A stretch of DNA of 25,425 nucleotides from JBOGXF01 sp050694275 (GTDB lineage: Bacteria; Actinomycetota; CADDZG01; WHSQ01): NCBI GenBank assembly GCA_050694275.1, contig JBOGXF010000074.1, positions 1 to 25,425 of the forward strand, read 5' to 3'. The position numbers and the translations under genes are program-made. Under the pieces are notes generated by a model that saw only the letters and a list, made by a program, of their open reading frames with translations, made no database searches and was not told the origin of the DNA. Within the stretch, counting starts at the first letter, position 1; the number at the start of each line of letters is the position of its first letter. Positions 14,480-20,213 of the stretch are shown here, one piece after another.

Positions 14480-14833
14480 ATGGCCGAGGTGCATGCGGTC
14501 GGGGGGGAGGCCCTGCTTGGAGTCGCCGTGCTCTTCATCCTCCTCTCGGGCGCTCTTGCGCTCACCCGGGGAGCGAGCGGATGGTTCGAGGGCGTTCGCC
14601 GACTGGTCGTGGGGGCCGTCGCGGTGCAAGCTGGAATCGGGGCATTTCTGTATCTGTCGGGCGACCGGCCGGCCGAGACGCTTCATCTCATCTACGGTGC
14701 CGTCGCGGTCGTGGCCCTGCCCCTCGCGGCGGGCTTCGCGTCGGAGGCGCCGCCCAAGGCCCGTGCCGGGACCCTCGCGCTCGCGGGGGTGGTGATGGCC
14801 GGGGTCCTCTTCCGCTCGCTCGGCACCGGCTGA
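14480..14833 (+). CDS. Small four-helix membrane protein of unknown function
   Basis: This 117-residue protein has helices at about residues 8-28, 40-58, 65-86 and 97-113. Polar or charged positions at helix edges include H5, E70 and H73 (the last in AETLHLIYGAVAVVALPLA). A histidine near a helix end recalls small cytochrome-b-like or heme A synthase-related proteins, but a second conserved histidine is not evident, so this is only a hint. No ribosome site is visible, in line with the leaderless -10 box 7 nt upstream. A family-1 palindrome follows 23 nt after its stop. Confidence 0.6.
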   Translation: MAEVHAVGGEALLGVAVLFILLSGALALTRGASGWFEGVRRLVVGAVAVQAGIGAFLYLSGDRPAETLHLIYGAVAVVALPLAAGFASEAPPKARAGTLALAGVVMAGVLFRSLGTG

Positions 14834-14856
14834 GCCTCCGTTTCCGCCCAAAGACC

Positions 14857-14907
14857 CCGAACTTGCCCGTTTCAGGCTCAGGAGAGGCCTCGGACGTGCA
14901 ACCTCGG
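14857..14907. repeat. 51-bp palindromic element, family 1, copy C (diverged)
   Basis: The arms are CCGAACTTGC and GCAACCTCGG (8 of 10 complementary). It is exactly as long as copies A and B and aligns without gaps. At the third pair the A-T of copies A and B is G-C here on both arms, a compensatory change that supports selection on the folded form. It lies 23 nt downstream of the membrane-protein stop. Confidence 0.6.
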
Positions 14908-14931
14908 AGGCGGCCTTCTCTTGAAGGGCTA

Positions 14932-14991
14932 GTCCGATCGGGCTATGCGAGAAACCCCCTGATGCGGTCATTCGGTGGCTCGGACGGGGGG
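14932..14991 (+). other. Possible H-type pseudoknot in the leader region of the LPFTG surface-protein gene
   Basis: Four blocks occur in the order GTCCGA (14932-14937), CCCCC (14955-14959), TCGGAC (14980-14985) and GGGGG (14986-14990). The first pairs perfectly with the third, and the second with the fourth, so the helices cross and would stack directly. The block lies about 70 nt upstream of the GTG at 15063. It matches no riboswitch I know, and GC-rich DNA makes chance pairing likely. Confidence 0.25.
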
Positions 14992-15062
14992 TCGATTAGT
15001 CATTAGATGGAAGAAAAAGGTTGTCTCACGGGGCCGGCCGGCATGGACTTGGGAGCCGGCAG

Positions 15063-16688
15063 GTGACCCGGTTCACGGTGGTGCTCGCCGCCCTCGTCGC
15101 GAGTCTCGTGATCGCCGCGGGGATCGCTTTCGGGGAGCCCTCGTCGACCGCGGGTGGCTCCGCCTATGGGATAAGCGAAACGGGGGCCGCGACCCTCGCC
15201 GCCACTCCGACCGCGTCCGCGACCGCGACCGTCGACGATCCCGGGCCGATCCACGAGGAGGCGGTGGAGGTTCTCGCGCCGTCCGACCCGCTGGCGACGT
15301 CGGGGACGCTCAGCGTCGCGGCCGACGGTGCCCTCGATCCGACGATCGCGGCGACGCTTCAGGCCGTCATCGACGGTGCGACGAGCTCCGCCCTGCCCTC
15401 ACAGTGGAGCGGGCGTGGTTATGCGTTGACCCAGAGCCTCGAGGCGCTGTCGGACACGCTCACCGCGAAGGTGATCGCCGCCGAGGCGGTCGCCGCGTGC
15501 GTCGGCACGAGCGTGGTGTACGGCACCGGGTCTCAGGTTACGGATCTCGCGCTGGCGGGTCAGGAGCTTCCGGCGATCATCACGGATCGGCCCAATCAGG
15601 TGCTGTTCGACGATCTCGGCATCCGCATCGTGTTCTGGGAGACCAACTGGGATCCGGCAACGCTTACGACCACCGATGGTTCCGGCATGGTGTGGGTCAA
15701 CGGCTTGCACGTGACCGTGGACGCGACCGAGTTGACGCCCGGCACCAACCTCGTCGTGTCGCATTCAGAGGCGACTGCGACCTGCGCGCCGGCTCCTGAT
15801 CCCGACCCGACTCCCACCCCCGACCCGGACCCGACCGTCGATCCCACTCCCGACCCGGACCCGACCGTCGATCCCACCCCCGACCCAGACCCGACCGTGG
15901 ACCCGACACCGGACCCAGATCCGACCGTGGACCCGACACCGGAGCCAGATCCGATTCCGGACCCGGACCCGACGGTCGATCCGGCCCCGGACCCGACCGA
16001 GAGCCCGAGCCCCGACCCGACCGAGAGCTCGGATCCTGACGACGGCGGCACGGGGACCGAACCGGAGATCTGCTCCATCGGCCCGGCCCCCGGCGACTCA
16101 GGCGATGGCACCAACGACGACGTCAGCGATGACGGTTCGGACGAACCGGGGGATAGCGGTGACGGCGGCTCCGGTGGCGGCAACGGGGACACACTCGACC
16201 CCGGAGGCAGAGACGGTTCGGGAATCGGGAACGACGTCGGCGGAGACCGTTTGGATGACGAGGCCCGACCCGGGGGCGGATCGGGCGGCTCTTCCAATCG
16301 AGACGGTGGAGATGGCCACGGGGGCGATGACCTCGATGACGGAGGAGCCCCCGCGACGTCGACCACCGATTCCATCCTGCGAGGAGGAGCGCTTCCGTTC
16401 ACCGGGGCATCGCTCGGTTCGCTCATGTGGATCGCGGCCCTGCTGGTTGCGGGGGGCGTGGCCGTAGTGGTCGTCGACCGGCGCCGATCGCTCGCGAGCG
16501 CACCGGCACCCTCGGGGCCTGCTCCTCGCTCAGAGGCACCCGTTGCTTCGATGACCCGACGGCCGGCGACCAAGAAGCCGGTAGCCAAGAAGACGACGGT
16601 CAAGAGGAAGAGCACCGCCAAGAAGAGCACCGCCAAGAAGAGCACCGCCAAGAAGACGCCGGCCTCCGGGCGAACCACACCTCGTTAA
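15063..16688 (+). CDS. LPFTG-anchored surface protein with choice-of-anchor-P-like domain, Asp-Pro repeats and a histone-H1-like cytoplasmic tail
   Basis: The protein has 541 residues from GTG 15063 (GGGAG 7 nt upstream); a longer frame back to TTG 15021 is unlikely because the signal peptide begins here. Order: signal peptide (~1-26); an Ala/Thr-rich linker; a globular domain at ~75-240 with the paired cysteines and strand pattern of choice-of-anchor P proteins; DPDPTVDPTP repeats (~250-315, five 30-bp units in the DNA); an Asp/Gly/Ser-rich spacer to ~430; a sortase-type LPFTG (444-448); a membrane helix; then ~66 further residues. This last part contains KKPVAKKTTVKRKSTAKK with three KSTAK units. 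Sortase substrates normally end in a few basic residues, so a long Lys/Ala/Thr tail is odd. The gene follows copy C of family 1. Confidence 0.75.
   Translation: MTRFTVVLAALVASLVIAAGIAFGEPSSTAGGSAYGISETGAATLAATPTASATATVDDPGPIHEEAVEVLAPSDPLATSGTLSVAADGALDPTIAATLQAVIDGATSSALPSQWSGRGYALTQSLEALSDTLTAKVIAAEAVAACVGTSVVYGTGSQVTDLALAGQELPAIITDRPNQVLFDDLGIRIVFWETNWDPATLTTTDGSGMVWVNGLHVTVDATELTPGTNLVVSHSEATATCAPAPDPDPTPTPDPDPTVDPTPDPDPTVDPTPDPDPTVDPTPDPDPTVDPTPEPDPIPDPDPTVDPAPDPTESPSPDPTESSDPDDGGTGTEPEICSIGPAPGDSGDGTNDDVSDDGSDEPGDSGDGGSGGGNGDTLDPGGRDGSGIGNDVGGDRLDDEARPGGGSGGSSNRDGGDGHGGDDLDDGGAPATSTTDSILRGGALPFTGASLGSLMWIAALLVAGGVAVVVVDRRRSLASAPAPSGPAPRSEAPVASMTRRPATKKPVAKKTTVKRKSTAKKSTAKKSTAKKTPASGRTTPR
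15821..15970 (+). repeat. 30-bp tandem repeat (five units) encoding DPDPTVDPTP
   Basis: Units start at 15821, 15851, 15881, 15911 and 15941. The first three differ at few sites, the last two more. It lies inside the LPFTG protein gene and encodes an extended, acidic Asp-Pro spacer. Such a repeat can change copy number by slippage, so the exact count should be treated with care in a short-read assembly. Confidence 0.85.
16608..16652 (+). repeat. 15-bp tandem repeat (three units) encoding KSTAK
   Basis: Three consecutive copies of AAGAGCACCGCCAAG start at 16608, 16623 and 16638, identical at DNA level. They extend the Lys-rich tail of the surface protein. Near-perfect identity points to recent expansion. 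Confidence 0.85.
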
Positions 16689-16702
16689 GCAAGCCCCCAA
16701 CT

Positions 16703-16754
16703 CGTTTTGTGTAGCGAAAGCGGCCATTTTTGGGTCGTTTATCCATTCAAAACG
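16703..16754. repeat. 52-bp palindromic element, family 2, copy 1
   Basis: Outer arms CGTTTT and AAAACG enclose an inner imperfect stem (AAAGCGGCC with GGGTCGTTT). It begins 14 nt after the surface-protein stop and ends 22 nt before the kinase start. Its reverse complement matches 20140-20190 at about 85 percent with one 1-nt gap. Confidence 0.7.
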
Positions 16755-16776
16755 TGGGTGTGCAAGAGTTGCGGGC

Positions 16777-17817
16777 GTGAGCGACCACACTCAGCTCCCC
16801 CCGCTCGTCGACGAGGCCGCGCTCAAGGAGTATCTCGACGAGCACCTCGCGGGCGATCAGGAGATCGTGGTCGAGCGTCACCAGGCGGGCCATTCCAACG
16901 AGACGTTCTTCATCCGCCGCGGCGCCCGGGAATGGGTGCTGCGCCGGCCTCCACGAGGGGCGTTCCTGCCGACCGCGCACGACGTCGGCCGCGAGTACCG
17001 GGTGCTGACGGCGCTCCGCGATACGACCGTACGCGTCCCGCGTACGGTGCTCATGTGCGACGACGAACGCGTGATCGGCGCACCCTTTTACCTTATGGAG
17101 CGCGTTCGAGGCGTCGTCATTCGCACTGAGCTACCCGATGCGATGACCGAGCAGCACCGGGCCGCAATCGGAACCGAGCTCGTCGATTCTCTCGTCGAGC
17201 TGCATTCGATCGATCCTGCATCCTGCGACCTCGAGGGGTTCGGCAAACCGGCGGGCTATCTCGAGCGACAGCTTCGGCGCTGGAGAGGACAGCTCGAGCT
17301 CACCCTTCCTCATACTCGCCCGCTGCCCGATCTCGAGCTCGTGGGCGATTACCTGAGCGACAACCTGCCGCCCTCTCCCGACACGAGGATCGTGCACGGC
17401 GACTACAAGCTCGACAACGTCGTGTTCGACGCCGCGCCGCCGCCGCGGCTCGTGGCGATCCTCGACTGGGAGATGTCGACGCTTGGTGACCCGCTCGCGG
17501 ATCTCGGTTGGATGATCTCGTTCTGGCGCGATCCCGACGACGAGGACGGTGACATCTTCGCCCACCTGAGTTGGGTCACCGCCCTCCCCGGCTTCAGCCG
17601 ACGCGACGAGCTGATCGAGCGTTATGCACGCGCGACAGGGCGCGATGTGAGCGCGCTCAACTGGTACGTCGTGCTCGCGGTGTGGAAGCTCGCGATCTTG
17701 CTCGAGGGCTCCTATGCTCGTCATCTCGCGGGCATGACCGACGATCCCTTCTTCGCCGAGCTCGAGCGGGGCGTTCCGGCCCTCGCGTCCCGCGCCCTCG
17801 ACATCGCGCGCGCATGA
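16777..17817 (+). CDS. APH-fold small-molecule kinase (ACAD10/11-type phosphotransferase)
   Basis: This 346-residue protein starts at GTG 16777. Kinase landmarks: a glycine-poor nucleotide loop around GHSNETFFI, the ATP-lysine/arginine region VLRRPP, the hinge-like FYLMERVRG, catalytic loop HGDYKLDN (H207, D209, N214) and metal site AILDWEMSTLGDPLADLGW (D230). G-H-S-N-x-T-F and DWEMSTLGDPLADLGW are characteristic of the branch related to the kinase domain of human ACAD10/ACAD11, and of LvaA-like kinases that phosphorylate 4-hydroxyacyl-CoA, rather than true aminoglycoside kinases. Its stop overlaps the HAD gene start (ATGA). It probably takes part in lipid or hydroxy-acid catabolism; an acyl-CoA dehydrogenase partner is not in the window. 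Antibiotic resistance is not implied. Confidence 0.85.
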   Translation: MSDHTQLPPLVDEAALKEYLDEHLAGDQEIVVERHQAGHSNETFFIRRGAREWVLRRPPRGAFLPTAHDVGREYRVLTALRDTTVRVPRTVLMCDDERVIGAPFYLMERVRGVVIRTELPDAMTEQHRAAIGTELVDSLVELHSIDPASCDLEGFGKPAGYLERQLRRWRGQLELTLPHTRPLPDLELVGDYLSDNLPPSPDTRIVHGDYKLDNVVFDAAPPPRLVAILDWEMSTLGDPLADLGWMISFWRDPDDEDGDIFAHLSWVTALPGFSRRDELIERYARATGRDVSALNWYVVLAVWKLAILLEGSYARHLAGMTDDPFFAELERGVPALASRALDIARA

Positions 17818-18473
17818 GCGAGCTCAAGGCGCTCATCGTCGACTTCGGCGGGGTGCTGACGACTCCGTTACAGGACGCCATGGTGAAGTTCGCCGACGAC
17901 GTCGGCATCGAGCTGCAGGATCTGGTGCGCGCCGCGCTCGGCGCCTACTCGGGTGGCGAGGACGATCTCGTGGTCGGCTTCGAGACCGGCAAGATCTCCG
18001 AGCAAGAGTTCGCCGTCGCCTTCTCGAAGCGCCTGAGCGATATCTCGGGCAAGGACATCTCGACCGAGAACCTGTTGCGGCGGCTGTTTACGCTGAGCCT
18101 CGAAGAGGACATGTTCACCGCGGTCGAGCTGGCTCGGGCGGCGGGCTTCAAAACCGGCCTGTGCTCGAACTCGTGGGGAGTCGAGCTCTATCCGATGGAG
18201 CGGCTTGAGGGCCTCTTCGATGCGATTGCGATCTCCGGCCTGGTCGGCCTGCGCAAGCCCGACGTAGAGATGTTCCGTCACATCGTCGACGAGCTCGGGG
18301 TCTCGCCCGAGGCGTGCGTGTTCGTCGACGACCATCCCGGCCACCTCAAGCCGGCCCTCGAGGAGGGCATGACCACGGTCCTTCACCGGTCCCCGGAGGA
18401 AACGATCGCCGAGCTCGAGCGCCTGCTGGAGACAAGCCTGCGCCCCCCCAACGACCCAAGGTTGCACATCTGA
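17814..18473 (+). CDS. HAD-IA hydrolase, ACAD10 N-terminal-domain-like
   Basis: This 219-residue protein starts at ATG 17814, coupled to the kinase by ATGA. HAD motifs: I, VDFGGVLTTP, with nucleophile D10 but glycine at the usual second Asp; II, GLCSNSWG (S118); III, K148 in GLRKPDVEMF; IV, VFVDDHPGH (D172, D173). A helical cap lies at ~20-95. D-F-G-G-V-L without the second acid is shared with the HAD domains of ACAD10 and of soluble epoxide hydrolase relatives, where phosphatase activity can be weak or lost. The last five residues (PRLHI) and the stop are encoded by copy B of the 51-bp palindrome, so the native C-terminus may have been altered by that element. Confidence 0.85.
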   Translation: MSELKALIVDFGGVLTTPLQDAMVKFADDVGIELQDLVRAALGAYSGGEDDLVVGFETGKISEQEFAVAFSKRLSDISGKDISTENLLRRLFTLSLEEDMFTAVELARAAGFKTGLCSNSWGVELYPMERLEGLFDAIAISGLVGLRKPDVEMFRHIVDELGVSPEACVFVDDHPGHLKPALEEGMTTVLHRSPEETIAELERLLETSLRPPNDPRLHI

Positions 18474-18506
18474 GGACCCCGAGGGGCGTGAGACGCGCAA
18501 CCTTGG
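18456..18506. repeat. 51-bp palindromic element, family 1, copy B
   Basis: The arms CCAAGGTTGC and GCAACCTTGG are perfectly complementary over 10 bp and extend by one further C-G pair outside. It overlaps the last 18 nt of the HAD gene, including its TGA at 18471-18473, and continues 33 nt past it. In copies A and B the motif reads as P-R-L-R/H-I-stop in this frame. Confidence 0.8.
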
Positions 18507-18551
18507 GGTTTGCGGGGCGCGGCAGACGGGCAGAGCAACCGGGGCGAGACT

Positions 18552-18580
18552 TTGGCATAGTTTCTGGCGCGGCGTACAAA
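18552..18580 (+). promoter_or_regulatory. Candidate sigma-70 promoter for the Nramp-like gene
   Basis: TTGGCA (18552-18557) and TACAAA (18575-18580) are spaced exactly 17 nt. The start would be near 18587, 19 nt before the ATG at 18606. The perfect 10-bp palindrome GCCGTACGGC (18581-18590) covers the expected transcription start and could be an operator, for instance for a metal-responsive regulator; that is speculation. Confidence 0.45.
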
Positions 18581-18605
18581 GCCGTACGGCGAATGGGGGT
18601 GGGTT

Positions 18606-20138
18606 ATGGGCGACGTTGAGGCTCCCGTCGGAACTCCGGCCGAGCCGATAAAGGGCACCTACCAACTGGGGATCAGCCGGCCGGATATGGAGTTGGTCGA
18701 CCTTCCCGAACCCGAAGAGGCCTTCGGGGTCTCGCGGATCGGCTTCGTCCAGGTCGTCAAGTTCGCCATAGGGCCGAGCTTGATCGCCCTGGGGATCTCG
18801 ATCGGTAGCGGCGAGTGGCTCCTGGGTCCGCTGAACATCGGTCAGTTCGGGTTCGTCGGACTGGGGTGGGTCATCCTCGTCTCGGCCTTGCTGCAGACCT
18901 TCTTCAACATCGAGGCCTCGCGCTACGTTGTTGCCACCGGTGAGGTTCCCGTGGTCGGCTTCGGCCGTACGCCTCCGGGGCTCGTCTTCTGGGTCCCGTT
19001 CTCGGTGTTCGTCCTTTTCTTTGCGTTCATCTGGGGCGGCTGGGCCGCCGGAGCCGGCCAGGGATTGTTCGCGCTCATTCACGGCGAGATTGCCGGCGAG
19101 GCCGATCTCACCGAGGTCCGGTGGCTGGCGATCGCTCTTCTGGGCCTGGTGTTCGTGATCGCCGCGCTGTCGCGCAAGGTCTCGCGCGGTCTCGAGCTCG
19201 TCAACTGGGTGATCGTCGGCAGTCTTTTAATTGTCCTTCTGATCCTGGACATCGCCATCGTGCCCTTTGACAAGTGGTGGGAGGGCATCAGTGGCTTCTT
19301 CAAGTTCAGCCGGCCGCCGTCGGGCATCAGCGCCACCCAGCTCGGCGGCCTGGCGGGGTTCACGGCCCTCGCTTCCGGTCTGAACTGGTACGTGATGAGT
19401 CACTACCGCGACAAGGGTTACGGCATGGGACACCGTATCGGCTTCATCGCCGGCCTCCGTGGGGAGAGGAAGGAGGTCCTTGCTACCGGCGTGACGTTCC
19501 CCGACGACGAGAAGAACAGAGCCCTGTGGAAGCGGTGGTACCGGTTCCTGCTCCTGGACATGTGGGGCGTGTTCTTCATCGGCGCGATGCTCGGCATGCT
19601 GCTTCCCACGATTCTCATGTCACATATGGTCGACGTCTCGGGCGAGACCCCGACCACCGAGAACGTGCCTACTTTCGTGGCCAACATCCTCAGGGGCGAG
19701 TACGGTGACTTCCTCTTCTACATCGCGTTGCTGGTCGGGACTCTGATCCTGTTCAGCACCCAACTCGGGATCTTCGAGGCCCTGATCCGCAACTTCACCG
19801 ATGCCGCCAACGGCACCAGCCCGCGGTTCCGCAAGATGGTGCAGGGCGACCCGCGCAGGTTCTATTACCCGTTCATGATCTTCGTGCTGATCGTCATCGG
19901 CATCCTGCTGTTCCAGAGCCTCCCGGTCAGGCTGATCGAGATCTCGGCGAACATGTCCAACTTCGGGGCGCTCATGTTTCCCTTCGTGCTCATCTACCTG
20001 AACAGCAGGTTGCCCCGGCCGGCACGGCCGTCCTGGTACCACTACGTGATCCTGATCCTCAACTTCATCTTCTTCGGGTTCTTCTTCCTCAATTTCGTGG
20101 TCGAACAGTTCACGGGTGACGCCCTGGTGACGTTCTAG
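18606..20138 (+). CDS. Divergent Nramp-like (APC superfamily) membrane transporter
   Basis: This 510-residue protein starts at ATG 18606, with GGGGGTGGG just upstream. A ~45-residue polar N-terminus is followed by about eleven membrane helices. The first core helix reads GPSLIALGISIGSGEWLLGP, which aligns with the Nramp TM1 pattern G-P-x-x-x-x-x-G-x-I-D-P-G-N but lacks the metal-binding D-P-G-N (I-G-S-G-E instead). The sixth-helix region (GLAGFTALASGLNWYVMSHY) has no M-P-H motif. A ~60-residue charged cytoplasmic loop with RDKGYGMGHRIG and FPDDEKNRALWKRWYR is unlike canonical Mn/Fe transporters. Family membership is likely; Mn2+/Fe2+ transport is not supported. E in GSGEW may be a new ligand. 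Substrate unknown. Confidence 0.75.
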   Translation: MGDVEAPVGTPAEPIKGTYQLGISRPDMELVDLPEPEEAFGVSRIGFVQVVKFAIGPSLIALGISIGSGEWLLGPLNIGQFGFVGLGWVILVSALLQTFFNIEASRYVVATGEVPVVGFGRTPPGLVFWVPFSVFVLFFAFIWGGWAAGAGQGLFALIHGEIAGEADLTEVRWLAIALLGLVFVIAALSRKVSRGLELVNWVIVGSLLIVLLILDIAIVPFDKWWEGISGFFKFSRPPSGISATQLGGLAGFTALASGLNWYVMSHYRDKGYGMGHRIGFIAGLRGERKEVLATGVTFPDDEKNRALWKRWYRFLLLDMWGVFFIGAMLGMLLPTILMSHMVDVSGETPTTENVPTFVANILRGEYGDFLFYIALLVGTLILFSTQLGIFEALIRNFTDAANGTSPRFRKMVQGDPRRFYYPFMIFVLIVIGILLFQSLPVRLIEISANMSNFGALMFPFVLIYLNSRLPRPARPSWYHYVILILNFIFFGFFFLNFVVEQFTGDALVTF

Positions 20139-20139
20139 T

Positions 20140-20190
20140 CGTTTTGAATGCGTAAACGACCGAGAAATGGTCGTTTCGCAACAGAAAACG
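20140..20190. repeat. 51-bp palindromic element, family 2, copy 2 (likely two-way terminator)
   Basis: CGTTTT ... AAAACG outer arms surround TGCG-AAACGACC / GGTCGTTT-A-CGCA (read on the minus strand), a 12-bp stem with one bulged base. It starts 1 nt after the transporter stop and ends 23 nt before the malate synthase stop, exactly between convergent genes. It is in inverted orientation relative to copy 1 (16703-16754). Confidence 0.75.
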
Positions 20191-20213
20191 AGGGCCGGGG
20201 GGCGGGGGCCTCG

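Noticed and set aside
15821..15970. Regular 30-bp repeats considered as a CRISPR array
   Set aside because: The units are directly adjacent with no spacers and encode an in-frame Asp-Pro repeat inside a surface protein.
16777..17817. Aminoglycoside resistance gene
   Set aside because: The APH fold is present, but the sequence details match the ACAD10/11-type branch and the neighbour is a HAD hydrolase, not a resistance context.
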